From Limibacillus sp. (GTDB lineage Bacteria > Pseudomonadota > Alphaproteobacteria > Kiloniellales > CECT-8803), in assembly GCA_037379885.1 (NCBI GenBank), contig JARRJC010000019.1, forward strand, positions 1 to 34,233: 34,233 nucleotides of DNA, in the 5' to 3' direction. The notes under the pieces are model-generated. The model ran no database searches. It worked only from the letters and a program-made list of their open reading frames with translations, and was not told the DNA's origin. Of this stretch, positions 1-7,812 are shown in pieces. Within the stretch, counting starts at the first letter, position 1, and the number at the start of each line of letters is the position of its first letter. A program made the position numbers and the translations under genes.

Positions 1-264
1 AGTGGCGTTGCTCACTTCAGCTTCAGGCGCGACGTAGCTGCCCAGGGCCACGAACTGGAAGCTGTTGTGCTGCGCCAGGGTGGCCGGGTTGAAGAACATA
101 TGGCTGATGTCGCCGGAGCCGGTCGAGGCATTCGAAAAGGCCTGACCCAGCGAGGAGCCGCTCTGTTCCTTGATGGCGAAGCCCGCGGCCTCCGCCTTGC
201 CGCCAGCAGCCGCGACGGCCGCCAGAACACCGAGGGATACCCCGGCCTTGAAAAGCGTCTTCAT
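1..264 (-). CDS. FadL/OmpP1-family outer-membrane transport protein, N-terminal part
   Basis: The first 88 codons of a gene that runs off the left edge of the window. The product starts with a signal peptide (Lys at 2 and 6, a hydrophobic stretch at 7-20, likely cleavage after AEA near residue 26). It continues with AGFAIKEQSGSSLGQAFS and, further on, FFNPA, the N-terminal signature of FadL-type beta-barrels that carry long-chain fatty acids or other hydrophobic compounds across the outer membrane. This segment forms the hatch inside the barrel. The ATG at 264 follows a good ribosome-binding site (GGGAGGA, about six bases upstream). Family assignment is firm; the substrate cannot be told. The barrel and C-terminus lie outside the window. 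Confidence 0.85.
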   Translation of the reverse strand, partial: MKTLFKAGVSLGVLAAVAAAGGKAEAAGFAIKEQSGSSLGQAFSNASTGSGDISHMFFNPATLAQHNSFQFVALGSYVAPEAEVSNAT

Positions 265-406
265 GGACTTCCTCCCACTCACGCTGCCCGGGGCCTCTGA
301 AGCGTCCCTTGGCCTCTCCGGACTGTCTCAACACGGCCGAGCCGCAGTCTTCTGCTGCTAACTTAGCCGATAAAGCATAAATGAAGCGTGAACAAATCAC
401 CACAAC

Positions 407-426
407 TTCATGCGTTAATTCATGAA
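407..426. promoter_or_regulatory. TTCATG direct repeats upstream of the FadL-type gene
   Basis: TTCATG occurs at 407-412 and 419-424, twelve bases apart, and the second copy extends to the palindrome TTCATGAA. They sit in an AT-rich patch (about 358-430) inside otherwise GC-rich DNA, upstream of the leftward FadL-type gene. A weak leftward promoter (TTGTTC at 390-395, 17-base spacer, TATCGG at 367-372) lies just downstream. The arrangement would suit a regulator site, but no known operator is recognised. Confidence 0.25.
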
Positions 427-517
427 TCTGCCCGTCCCTTCCCGGACGCGCCGACACAGTGGTGCGGAGAATGCACCGCGCATTCCTATTAAGTCAATCT
501 CTTTCCGTATAGGGAAG

Positions 518-1573
518 CTATATTTTTCGGCAGGCCAGAACACGCGACAGGAAGGCGTGATCCAGCGATTCGACCCGGAACCCGGAGTCTTCGAAGAGCT
601 CCTGTAGATCGCTTTGGATGTAGTCGAGGTAGTAGGGCTCGTGAAAATGCCCCGGGAAGCGCCGCAAAAGCGCGTCGTAGCCCGGCCGGTCGCCGAGCTG
701 AAGGGAGTCGACCAGAAGGAAGAGCCCGCCCGGCTTCAGGATACGCGCGGCCTCCTCCGCCACTTGGCGGCGCACTTTCTTGGGCAGCTCGTGGAACAGG
801 TAGACGGCGCTGACCGCGTCCACGGAGCTTTCCGGCAGTCCGGTCTTCTCCGCCGCCGCCTCGCGCAGATCCGCCTTCCGCCAGGGCTTCAGCGTCTCGG
901 CGGCCTTTTCCAGATAGGGGCCGCTCAGGTCCAGCCCCGTAACCTGCAGGAGCGGGTAGTTCTGCTTCACGAAAGAAAGCCAGCGGGCCGTGCCCGTTCC
1001 CAGATCCACCAGGTGGCAGTCCCGGCTGCGCCGCCCGGCGAGGAAGCGCTGAAGCGGCACCAGCCCCTGACGCCGCATGGCGTCGCTGCCGCCGCCGAAC
1101 AGCACCTCGACCTGATGGTCGTAGACGGCGGCGGACTCTTCGCTCAGCCAGCCGCCGCTCTGGTAGTGGAAGTTCTGCAGGTAGTAGCGGGGATAGCGCC
1201 CGCGCCTCTCCGGCGTGAAGACCTCCTGATGGCGGCCCGCCAGCCGCAGCTCCTCGACCTTCGAGAACTCACGGAAGAAGCGGGGCGCGCCGCGCAGGGC
1301 CTCCAGCCCGCCGGAAAGCAGGTCGTGCGGCGGCCTGTAGATGCCCGCCTCGATGTTGGCCCAATCGCGCGCCATCAGGGCCTGTAGGTCGGCGAGGATG
1401 TCGTTGCGGCTCGGAAAGCGCTCGGGTTCCGCCCCTGCCTCTTCCACCGGCGTCTCCGGTTTCCTTTCCGCGGGCCTGGTCATCCGCTGGGACAAGAGGT
1501 ACTGGGACCAGTAGCCCGCGACGCGCGCGCCCTGGCCCAGGCGGTATAGGGTTCTGCCTAAAGGATCGCTCAT
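518..1573 (-). CDS. SAM-dependent class I methyltransferase with a long N-terminal extension
   Basis: A 351-residue predicted methyltransferase. The C-terminal half has the Rossmann-type SAM-binding fold: motif I reads HLVDLGTGTAR, an acidic motif II follows (VTGLDLSGPYL), and later come FHELP and LKPGGLFLLVD, typical of Methyltransf_11/25 proteins. The first ~165 residues belong to no domain I can name; they are rich in aromatic residues and contain RYYLQNFHYQSGGWLS. ATG 1573 is preferred over a TTG at 1609 because AAGG lies just upstream and the extra residues look non-coding. The gene is alone on its strand and divergent from pgk. The acceptor substrate is unknown. Confidence 0.8.
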   Translation of the reverse strand: MSDPLGRTLYRLGQGARVAGYWSQYLLSQRMTRPAERKPETPVEEAGAEPERFPSRNDILADLQALMARDWANIEAGIYRPPHDLLSGGLEALRGAPRFFREFSKVEELRLAGRHQEVFTPERRGRYPRYYLQNFHYQSGGWLSEESAAVYDHQVEVLFGGGSDAMRRQGLVPLQRFLAGRRSRDCHLVDLGTGTARWLSFVKQNYPLLQVTGLDLSGPYLEKAAETLKPWRKADLREAAAEKTGLPESSVDAVSAVYLFHELPKKVRRQVAEEAARILKPGGLFLLVDSLQLGDRPGYDALLRRFPGHFHEPYYLDYIQSDLQELFEDSGFRVESLDHAFLSRVLACRKI

Positions 1574-1620
1574 GTCCTTAAGGCTTGGCGCGGGACCGCG
1601 CGCTGTCAAGCGATAGCCCT

Positions 1621-1649
1621 TTGCGCGGGGCGGCTTTTTTGCCTATACC
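1621..1649 (+). promoter_or_regulatory. Putative sigma-70 promoter of pgk
   Basis: TTGCGC at 1621-1626, a 17-base spacer and TATACC at 1644-1649 lie 45 bases before the pgk start codon. Spacing is ideal and both boxes keep the most conserved positions. The site is in the divergent gap between the methyltransferase gene and pgk. Confidence 0.5.
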
Positions 1650-1694
1650 CTTTGCGTCCCGACCGCCCGCGAAACGCTTTTTTGGGAGCTCTGG

Positions 1695-2894
1695 ATGAGC
1701 CGCTTCAAGACCCTCGACGACCTCGACCTCGCCGGAAAGCGCGTGCTGGTGCGTGTCGATTTCAACGTGCCCCTCCAGGACGGCAAAGTCAGCGACGCCA
1801 CCCGCATTGAGCGCGCCGCCGTCACGCTGCGCGAGTTGAGCGACAAGGGCGCGCGGGTCGTCCTCCTGTCCCACTTCGGGCGGCCCAAGGGCGCGCCCAA
1901 CCCGGAGATGTCCCTCGCCCCGGTGCTGCCCGCGCTGGAAAAGGCGCTGGGCCGCCCGGTGGCCTTCGCCAAGGACTGCATCGGGCCCGCCGCAGAAGAG
2001 GCCGTGGCCGCGCTCGGCGAGGGCGGCGTCCTGCTGCTGGAGAACCTGCGTTTTCACGCAGGCGAGGAGAAGAACGATCCCGCCTTCGTGGCGGCGCTGG
2101 CGAAGTTGGGCGACCTCTACGTCGGGGACGCCTTTTCCGCCGCGCACCGCGCGCACGCCAGCGTCGAGGGCCTGGCCCGCGCGCTGCCCGCCGCCGCCGG
2201 GCGGCTGATGCAGACCGAGCTGGAGCACCTTCAGAGCGCGCTGGAGAATCCCGAGCGCCCGGTCGCCGCCGTGGTCGGCGGCGCCAAGGTCTCCTCCAAG
2301 CTGGAACTGCTGGGCAATCTGGTTGCCAAGGTCGACCTGCTGGTGATCGGCGGCGGCATGGCAAACACCTTCCTCTTCGCCCAGGGGGTCGCGGTCGGCA
2401 AGTCGCTCTGCGAGAAGGAGATGGCCGGGACCGCGCTGGAGATTCTCGAAAAGGCCGAAGCGGCGGGCTGCCACATCCTGCTGCCCGAAGACGTCGTGGT
2501 GGCAGAGGCCTTCGCCGCCGGAGCGGCCCATCAGACGGTCGGCAAGGAGGCCGTGCCGGACGAGGGCATGATCCTGGACGTCGGCCCCAAGTCGTTGGAG
2601 ATGCTGGGCGCGGCCATCGAGGGCTGCAAGACCTGCGTCTGGAACGGCCCGCTGGGCGCCTTTGAGATCGAGCCCTTCGACAGGGGCACCGTCGCGCTCG
2701 CCCGCCAGGTGGCCGACCTGACCAAGGCCGGCAAGCTGCTCTCGGTCGCGGGCGGCGGCGACACCGTGGCCGCGCTGGGCCATGCCGGGGTGGTGGAGGA
2801 CTTCTCTTACGTCTCCTCGGCGGGCGGCGCCTTCCTCGAATGGCTGGAAGGCAAAACCCTGCCGGGCGTCAAGGCCCTGGAAGACGCCGCCTGA
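1695..2894 (+). CDS. pgk: Phosphoglycerate kinase
   Basis: Cytosolic glycolytic enzyme that moves phosphate between 1,3-bisphosphoglycerate and ADP. The 399-residue product has normal family length and all main signatures: VRVDFNVP near residue 20, SHFGRPKG near 60, [14 protein letters not shown] near 115, GDAF followed by AHRAHAS near 140, [12 protein letters not shown] near 200, WNGPLGAFE near 315 and GGGDTVAAL near 355. The usual DAFG is DAFS here, a mild substitution. ATG 1695 has GGGAG six bases upstream. The gene stands alone rather than beside gap or fba, so it is probably transcribed from its own promoter at 1621-1649. Confidence 0.97.
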   Translation: MSRFKTLDDLDLAGKRVLVRVDFNVPLQDGKVSDATRIERAAVTLRELSDKGARVVLLSHFGRPKGAPNPEMSLAPVLPALEKALGRPVAFAKDCIGPAAEEAVAALGEGGVLLLENLRFHAGEEKNDPAFVAALAKLGDLYVGDAFSAAHRAHASVEGLARALPAAAGRLMQTELEHLQSALENPERPVAAVVGGAKVSSKLELLGNLVAKVDLLVIGGGMANTFLFAQGVAVGKSLCEKEMAGTALEILEKAEAAGCHILLPEDVVVAEAFAAGAAHQTVGKEAVPDEGMILDVGPKSLEMLGAAIEGCKTCVWNGPLGAFEIEPFDRGTVALARQVADLTKAGKLLSVAGGGDTVAALGHAGVVEDFSYVSSAGGAFLEWLEGKTLPGVKALEDAA

Positions 2895-2897
2895 GGG

Positions 2898-3017
2898 CTA
2901 GCCGCACTGCTCATAGTCCGTGGCCAGGCAGGTCTCAACTGCCCGCTCCACCGCGGCGCGCTCAGCGCCGGTCTCGTAGCAGGAAAAGGCCGCAGCAGGG
3001 CGCAATGAGCAAGGCAT
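2898..3017 (-). CDS. Possible small cysteine-containing protein (39 residues)
   Basis: A weakly supported short leftward frame in the gap between pgk and azlD. From the ATG at 3017 it reads MPCSLRPAAAFSCYETG and ends AVETCLATDYEQCG, with four cysteines and an acidic amphipathic C-terminal half. ACAGG lies directly before the ATG and a reasonable leftward promoter sits at 3068-3095. I recognise no family. It could equally be a decayed 3' end of a longer gene or chance. Confidence 0.25.
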   Translation of the reverse strand: MPCSLRPAAAFSCYETGAERAAVERAVETCLATDYEQCG

Positions 3018-3067
3018 CCTGTCAGGGGCGCCTAAACGGGAGAAACAATATATTTTATGTCCCGAAC

Positions 3068-3095
3068 AGTATAATTGGCTGACTGGCAAAGGCAA
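3068..3095 (-). promoter_or_regulatory. Putative leftward promoter in the pgk-azlD gap
   Basis: Read leftward: TTGCCT (3095-3090), a 16-base spacer and TATACT (3073-3068), within the only AT-rich patch of this gap (about 3043-3078). A consensus TATAAT is also present on the plus strand at 3070-3075 but lacks a matching -35 box. The leftward signal would drive the small frame at 2898-3017. Confidence 0.35.
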
Positions 3096-3123
3096 TGCGC
3101 CTACTGGCCGCAGCCCGTGAAAG

Positions 3124-3471
3124 TTAGAAGAAACCGCCCAGTAACCGCAGGAGAATCAGCCCGCCCACGCCGCCGAGAACGCCCAGCAGCAGGTTGCGGC
3201 GCGTCGCGAAGAAGACCGCCAGCGCGGCCACTGTGGCGGCCAGACGGTAAGAGAGAGGCGTGGCGTCCAGGGGCGGACCCAGCGGTAGCACGATCATGCG
3301 GGCGATCAATGCTGCCAGCAGCGCATAGGACACCGCCCCGACCCACTGGAAGAGCGGCGAGCCCGGATCGATCCGCCCGGATAGGAGCACGCCCAGGAAG
3401 CGCCAGAAGTAGGTGACAAGCGCACCTAGACTGAGCGCCAGCAGGGCGGTCAGGATCAAGCCGTCACTCAT
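3124..3471 (-). CDS. azlD: AzlD-family branched-chain amino-acid export subunit
   Basis: A 115-residue membrane protein with about four hydrophobic helices, the usual size of AzlD. The N-terminal LALSLGALVTYFWRFLGVLL and the final run LLGVLGGVGGLILLRLLGG match the family. With AzlC it should form an inner-membrane exporter of branched-chain amino acids or related compounds. Its ATG at 3471 lies inside the 3' end of azlC (8-base overlap), so the two are translationally coupled. Subunit identity is firm; the substrate is inferred from the family. Confidence 0.88.
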   Translation of the reverse strand: MSDGLILTALLALSLGALVTYFWRFLGVLLSGRIDPGSPLFQWVGAVSYALLAALIARMIVLPLGPPLDATPLSYRLAATVAALAVFFATRRNLLLGVLGGVGGLILLRLLGGFF

Positions 3472-4249
3472 CGACCACGCCTCCGCCCCCGTTCCGGCCT
3501 CCGTCCCCGGGTGTGGACCCCGGCGTGCGCCGCGTCACGCGCTCCGCAGCGAAGGCGAGGCTGCCGCCAAGCGTGCCGGCCAGCAGCAGGCCCCAGTCGG
3601 GCGTCAGCAGGTGGAGCGCCGGGCCCAGGACCGCGCCCAGCGCCAGCGCGTAGACCTTCATCCGGTCTCTCAGATCCGCTGCGAAGACCAGCATGAAATA
3701 GATCGGATTGAGAAAGACCAATCCCAGGGTCACGATGGAGGGCAGGGCGTCGGCGGCGAGGAAACCCAGCGCCGTCGAGACCAATGTCGAGCTCCAAAGC
3801 GTCATGGAGTAGCCGAAGAAGTAGGGTAGGCGCAGCGGCGGCTCGATCTTCTCCGCGTTGCTCATCATCTCCGCCCAACCGGTCACGGCCACCCAATGCG
3901 CTGCGATATAGAGTGGCCAGCGCCGCCAGCGGGAGGAGGCGAGCTTGGGCATCAGCACGACCGTCATGGGCAGAAGCCGCGCGTTGGTCAGCGCCACGAC
4001 CGACACCATGACGACGAAGGAGGCGCCCACCGAAAGAAGTTCAACGACGGCGATCTGTCCCGGCAGCGCCCAGCCGGTCGCGGTGGAGAAGAGCCCCAGC
4101 CAGAGCGTGAGGCCCGACTCGCGCACCAGGGCCCCGAATCCCAGGAAGCTGCCGCAGAGCACGAGAACCGGCACGCCGAAGGCATTCAAGAGTCCGCGCC
4201 GGAAGGCCGCCTTCGGCGTTGCGAATTGATAGCGCTTGCTGTCGGTCAT
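3464..4249 (-). CDS. azlC: AzlC-family branched-chain amino-acid exporter, large subunit
   Basis: A 261-residue inner-membrane protein with about seven hydrophobic segments. FRRGLLNAFGVPVLVLCGSF at the start, the segment LTNARLLPMTVVLMP and the later LGLVFLNPIYFMLVFA are typical of AzlC. The C-terminal tail (about 240-261) is polar and Gly-rich. It overlaps azlD by eight bases, forming a two-gene operon. The 255 bases upstream (4250-4504) hold no gene I can support and probably contain the operon promoter, though none stands out. Confidence 0.88.
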   Translation of the reverse strand: MTDSKRYQFATPKAAFRRGLLNAFGVPVLVLCGSFLGFGALVRESGLTLWLGLFSTATGWALPGQIAVVELLSVGASFVVMVSVVALTNARLLPMTVVLMPKLASSRWRRWPLYIAAHWVAVTGWAEMMSNAEKIEPPLRLPYFFGYSMTLWSSTLVSTALGFLAADALPSIVTLGLVFLNPIYFMLVFAADLRDRMKVYALALGAVLGPALHLLTPDWGLLLAGTLGGSLAFAAERVTRRTPGSTPGDGGRNGGGGVVDE

Positions 4250-4504
4250 GCGGCGGCGCGGCCCTTCGGCCTATTCCAGGGACTCCCCAACACTAGAATC
4301 TCCAGGCTGCGCTTGGAAAGGTGCAGGATCCGGATGGCTGGTCCGCGTTATCCGCAACGATTGATTCGCAACGATTGGAGGGCGAAGAAGAGGTCCAGCC
4401 GCCGGCGCGCTACCCCTGCGGGCGTAGACACGGCCGGAACCTCTTCCCCGGTGCGGCCCGGCCTTTCGAAGCAGGCCGCGCCGTCTTGCCTCCGGACGCC
4501 AGGA

Positions 4505-5119
4505 TCAGCGCCAGGCGAAGGAGAACTGATCGCCCCGGAAAACGAAGCGCTGAGGGTAGTAGCGCAGCACCCTGTGGCTGCCTGGCTTGATGTAGGCGCG
4601 GCCATAGCGGTCGAAACACTTGAGGCCTGCGATCTGGGCCGGACGCCCGCCCCAGTATCCATGCCTTGTCACCCGCTGGCAGGCGACCTGATGTCCCTGG
4701 TGCCTGCCCCGGTTCACATAAGGTGCCGTCCAGCCATAGTGCTTGCCCTTGTTCACATGGGGCGCGGTCCAGCCATAGTGCCCGCCCTGGCCGTGCCGGG
4801 GTTTCTGATAGTGGCGGCGTTGGCCGTAGAAGTGACGCTGGCGGTAGCTGTGGTGCTGGCCAAAGCTGTGGCGGTGGTCGCGTTGGACATGGTGCCCGCC
4901 TTGCTGATGGCGGGAGTCCCCGCGGCGGTAGTCGTGGCCTGAATTGCGGTGGCCCCGGTACTCGCCGGATTGGCTGTGCTGGTATTTCCGGACTTGGTCC
5001 CGGTCCCCGTTCTGTCCAGCCAGGGCCGCCTGGCCGAGGTCGAGGGTGAAGAACAGGACGCCCATCAGGGCGGCGAACTTGAATCGTGTGGGTATCATGG
5101 CCTTGCTAGTGGGTCTCAT
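4505..5119 (-). CDS. Secreted His/Arg/Gly/Tyr-rich repeat protein
   Basis: A 204-residue predicted exported protein. A hydrophobic signal segment (FKFAALMGVLFFTLDLG, then AALAG) is followed by about 100 residues dense in His, Arg, Gly, Gln and Tyr with no regular fold. Two 13-residue units beginning HYGWTAP lie in tandem. A C-terminal part with two cysteines (ACQRV, then LKCFDRYGRAYIKPGS) looks ordered and may be disulphide-linked. Histidine clusters suggest metal or surface binding, which is inference. ATG 5119 is chosen; ATG 5098 is also possible and would still leave a signal peptide. The open frame extends further upstream but that part does not look protein-like. No family recognised. 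Confidence 0.65.
   Translation of the reverse strand: MRPTSKAMIPTRFKFAALMGVLFFTLDLGQAALAGQNGDRDQVRKYQHSQSGEYRGHRNSGHDYRRGDSRHQQGGHHVQRDHRHSFGQHHSYRQRHFYGQRRHYQKPRHGQGGHYGWTAPHVNKGKHYGWTAPYVNRGRHQGHQVACQRVTRHGYWGGRPAQIAGLKCFDRYGRAYIKPGSHRVLRYYPQRFVFRGDQFSFAWR
4712..4789 (-). repeat. Two tandem 39-base repeats inside the His-rich gene
   Basis: Copies at 4712-4750 and 4751-4789 encode two 13-residue units, HYGWTAPHVNKGK and HYGWTAPYVNRGR. The DNA copies differ at several positions while most amino-acid changes are conservative (Lys/Arg, His/Tyr), so this is an older duplication kept under protein-level constraint. Confidence 0.8.
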
Positions 5120-5228
5120 GACCTTGGCGCTCCCTTCGCTAAGTCTTGTCGCTGCCGTCCTCCCCACGGGTCTTGAAGGGTGGTACGGCGCAAGACCGCC
5201 GGAGCATCCCCGCTGATGCAGCGGAAGA

Positions 5229-6326
5229 TCACTCCGCGAAGCGCGAGGGCCTGAAGGGTTGGGCCAGTTCCAAAGGGTGGCCCTCCATGATCTCAGCGGC
5301 CAGGATGCGGGCGGCGAGCGGCGCCAGAGTGATGCCCGAATGCATCGCGGCCAGAAAGAGACCCTCAATCCCCGGCAGCCCGCCCAGGATCGGCAGACCG
5401 TCGCGCGGCATGGGCCGCTGGCCGATGGCAAAGCCGGAGAGCGCCAGTCCGTCCGACCGCTTGAGGCCCCGGATCAGCGCCTTTTCTGCCCGCGCGGCGA
5501 TGGCCGCGGGTCCGGTCTCTCGCTCGCTGTCGACGAAGTCCTCGGCGGCCAGAAGTTGGCGCGCCCCGGCCTGCCGGGCCTCGAAGTCCGGGCCGGAGAC
5601 GATGCCGCGCAATAGCGGCCGCGCCACATCGAAGCTCAGCCACATCGACGGCGACGCCTCCAGCGGCAGGTCCAGGCCTAGCTCCGCACAGAGCCGCACG
5701 GAACCCAGCCCCGCGGCGAGCACAACGCTGTCCGCTTCCAGCCAGCCCTGCTGAAGCTGCACGCCGGTGACGCGCCCGCCCTTGGTGCGGAGAGCTTCTA
5801 CCCTCTGTCCCGTCCGGATCACCGCGCCCTTTTCGGCCGCCGCGGCGACGAGCCCTTGGGTCACGGCCAGCGGAGCAAGCGCGCCCTCCTCGGCGGCGTA
5901 GACGGCGGTGCTCGGCGGGGCAGCGAGACCGGGCTCAAGCTGCGCTATCGCGCGGCGGTCCAAGAGGCTCACCGCTTGCCCCGCGCCCTTCAGCGCCTCG
6001 GCCTTCGCCGCCGTCGCTTCGGGATCGTTCTGCCAGGTCAAGGCGCCGCACCAATCGATGGCGAGGGCCGTGCCCACCTCACGCTGCACGTCACGCCAGG
6101 CCGGTATGGCCTCGCGCCTCAGCCGTCCCCAGGGTCCTTCGCCAGCTCCTTCGCCGGGCCCTGCGCCGACGCCGCTGGCGTTGATCCAGGCGAACGCCTT
6201 GCCGGTCACCCCGCCAGCAGGCTCCCCTTCCTCCAGCAGCAGCGTCTGCGCGCCGTCCACGGCCAGCCGGTAGGCCAAAGCCGCCCCGACGATCCCGCCG
6301 CCAACGATGATGATGTTCCGGGTCAC
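5229..6326 (-). CDS. FAD-dependent oxidoreductase, DAO (D-amino-acid oxidase-like) family
   Basis: A 365-residue flavoprotein. The N-terminus carries the dinucleotide fold IIIVGGGIVGAALA (residues 5-18) followed by LLLEEGEPAGGVTGKAFAW. Later come VVLAAGLGS and a C-terminal LFLAAMHSGITLAPLAARIL, as in DadA- and glycine-oxidase-like enzymes. It probably oxidises an amino acid or amine; the substrate is not readable. GTG 6326 is chosen because it sits directly before the FAD fold and has GAAGGA upstream; an upstream extension to 6470 is not protein-like. The gene is divergent from the LysR remnant at 6423-6560, which may be what is left of its former regulator or neighbour. Confidence 0.85.
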   Translation of the reverse strand: MTRNIIIVGGGIVGAALAYRLAVDGAQTLLLEEGEPAGGVTGKAFAWINASGVGAGPGEGAGEGPWGRLRREAIPAWRDVQREVGTALAIDWCGALTWQNDPEATAAKAEALKGAGQAVSLLDRRAIAQLEPGLAAPPSTAVYAAEEGALAPLAVTQGLVAAAAEKGAVIRTGQRVEALRTKGGRVTGVQLQQGWLEADSVVLAAGLGSVRLCAELGLDLPLEASPSMWLSFDVARPLLRGIVSGPDFEARQAGARQLLAAEDFVDSERETGPAAIAARAEKALIRGLKRSDGLALSGFAIGQRPMPRDGLPILGGLPGIEGLFLAAMHSGITLAPLAARILAAEIMEGHPLELAQPFRPSRFAE

Positions 6327-6422
6327 GCGGGTCCTTCGTCCTTCTTTGCCGCTTTCAGGATCGGCGACAGGGTACAGACTCGGCGGGCAGGTTTCACCCC
6401 AGCGCGGCGTCTCACGGCCCGG

Positions 6423-6560
6423 GAAAAGCCGCTGCCGCCCCTGGATTCCAAACTCTGGCTGCTGACCCACGCCGACCTGCGCAGCGCCCCCAGAATCCGC
6501 GCCTGCCTCGACTTGCTCTACGAGGAACTGAAGCGCGCAAGGGGAAGGTTGATGCCCTAA
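6423..6560 (+). pseudogene. 3' remnant of a LysR-family regulator gene
   Basis: The last 45 codons of this plus-strand frame read PLPPLDSKLWLLTHADLR, then RIRACLDLLYEEL, and end in TAA. This matches the C-terminus of LysR-type regulators, where LWLLTHPDLR, Arg-x-Arg-Ala and a final helix are standard. There is no DNA-binding domain and no room for one: about 100 bases upstream the DNA belongs to the divergent oxidoreductase gene, and the frame upstream of 6423 is not LysR-like. The stop overlaps the convergent Nudix stop codon by three bases. I read it as the leftover of a deleted regulator gene. Confidence 0.7.
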
Positions 6561-7096
6561 AGCCCCTCGACCGGATTTGTGAAGGGGGGGAAGCCGGTCA
6601 TGTCGCGGCTGTCGCGCCAGTGGTGCAGGGCCCAGTGGACGGAGGGGAAGGCGACGTCGTCCCAGGGGATCTCGTCCCAGGCGAAGAGGGCGACCTCCTG
6701 GCTTTCCGGGCCCGGCGCGAAGTCCGGGCGGGGCAGGCTGGCGCGGTAGATCATCTGCACCTGGCTGATCCGGGGGATGGAGTAGACGCCCAGCAGCAGC
6801 TCGATCTCAATCGCCGCGCGGGCCTCTTCCCAGGCTTCGCGGGCCGCGCCCTGTTCCGGGGTCTCGTGGTTCTCCAGGTAGCCCGCGGGCAGGGTCCAGT
6901 AACCGAGACGCGGTTCGATGGCCCGCCGGCAAAGCAGGAGCTTGCCGCCGCAGGTCACGACAGAGCCGACGACGATCTTGGGGTTCTCATAGGCGATGAA
7001 GCCGCAGGAATCGCAGACCAGCCGCTCCCGGTCGTCATCCTCGGGGATGCGGCGCTGAAAGCGCTGGGGTTGCTTGCCTTGGGAGCCCTCGGCCAT
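6557..7096 (-). CDS. Nudix hydrolase with N-terminal zinc-ribbon-like segment
   Basis: A 179-residue hydrolase for a nucleoside-diphosphate-linked substrate. The N-terminal part has [20 protein letters not shown], the short Nudix_N_2 segment (only one CxxC pair is seen). The Nudix box starts at GYLENHE and continues to REAWEEA, with the acidic metal ligands intact; the Gly that often follows EE is Arg here. The protein ends a leftward run with hisB-hisH-GNAT-hisA-hisF-hisE-HIT, only six bases after the HIT gene, so it is probably co-transcribed. The substrate is unknown; ADP-ribose, NADH-like or dinucleotide substrates are usual for relatives. Confidence 0.88.
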   Translation of the reverse strand: MAEGSQGKQPQRFQRRIPEDDDRERLVCDSCGFIAYENPKIVVGSVVTCGGKLLLCRRAIEPRLGYWTLPAGYLENHETPEQGAAREAWEEARAAIEIELLLGVYSIPRISQVQMIYRASLPRPDFAPGPESQEVALFAWDEIPWDDVAFPSVHWALHHWRDSRDMTGFPPFTNPVEGL

Positions 7097-7102
7097 GGCG
7101 TC

Positions 7103-7471
7103 TTACTTGCCGGCCGGCTTGATCATGCGGCCCAGGTTCTCGCCGGCGAAGATGTGCAGGTGGAAGTGCGGCACCTCCTGATGCGCGTCCCGGCCGGTGT
7201 TGGCGAGGATGCGGTAGCCGTCCGCCTCGACGCCCAGGTCGCGGGCGATCTTGCCGGCGGCGCGCACGAAGCCAGCGATCTCCTCCGGGCTGGCCTCCGC
7301 CGAGAAATCGGCGAAGGAGACATAGGCGCCCTTGGGGATCACCAGGACATGGGTCGGCGTCTGGGGATTGATGTCGTTGAAGGCGAGGACATGTTCGTCC
7401 TCGTAGACCTTGTCGCAAGGGATCTCGCCGCGAAGGATCTTGGCGAAGATGTTCTGGGGATCGTAGCTCAT
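7103..7471 (-). CDS. HIT-family (histidine triad) nucleotide hydrolase
   Basis: A 122-residue HINT-like protein that cleaves AMP from phosphoramidate or acyl-adenylate substrates. The start NIFAKILRGEIPCDKVYEDE, the middle PTHVLVIPK and the triad EVPHFHLHIFAG near the C-terminus are classic. Its ATG overlaps the hisE stop by four bases (ATGA), so it is translationally coupled to the his operon. HIT genes follow hisE in several alphaproteobacteria, so this is a known arrangement, although its link to histidine synthesis is unclear. Confidence 0.92.
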   Translation of the reverse strand: MSYDPQNIFAKILRGEIPCDKVYEDEHVLAFNDINPQTPTHVLVIPKGAYVSFADFSAEASPEEIAGFVRAAGKIARDLGVEADGYRILANTGRDAHQEVPHFHLHIFAGENLGRMIKPAGK

Positions 7472-7812
7472 CCGTCCTCTCCCTGGTTTCGGGCCGCCTT
7501 TTCCTCCAGGCCGGAGACGCCTTCGCGTGCGGCCAGCTTGGCCCAGACCTGTTCCGGCTTCACGCCGCGCGCCGCCCAGAGCACCAGCAGGTGATAGAGC
7601 AGGTCGGCGCTCTCTCCGGCCAGGGCCTCGTCGTCCTCGACCAGCGCGGCGACCATGGTTTCCGCCGATTCCTCGCCCAGCTTCTGGGTGATCTTCTTCA
7701 GGCCCTTGGCGAAAAGCTTGGCGGTGTAGCTGCTTTCCGGGTCGGCGCCCTTGCGGGATTCGATCACGGCGAAAAGCCGCTCCAGAACCTCGGCTTCGCT
7801 CTTGTCGCTCAT
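7468..7812 (-). CDS. hisE: Phosphoribosyl-ATP pyrophosphatase
   Basis: Second step of histidine synthesis: removes pyrophosphate from phosphoribosyl-ATP. The 114-residue all-alpha MazG-like protein contains the signature [18 protein letters not shown] and the acidic residues [13 protein letters not shown] that bind magnesium. It is a stand-alone HisE, not fused to HisI, and no hisI lies in the window. It overlaps hisF by four bases upstream and the HIT gene by four bases downstream. Confidence 0.95.
   Translation of the reverse strand: MSDKSEAEVLERLFAVIESRKGADPESSYTAKLFAKGLKKITQKLGEESAETMVAALVEDDEALAGESADLLYHLLVLWAARGVKPEQVWAKLAAREGVSGLEEKAARNQGEDG

Noticed and set aside
5120-5431. In-phase upstream extension of the His-rich gene
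   Set aside because: It lacks protein character and would bury the signal peptide; it also overlaps the end of the oxidoreductase gene.
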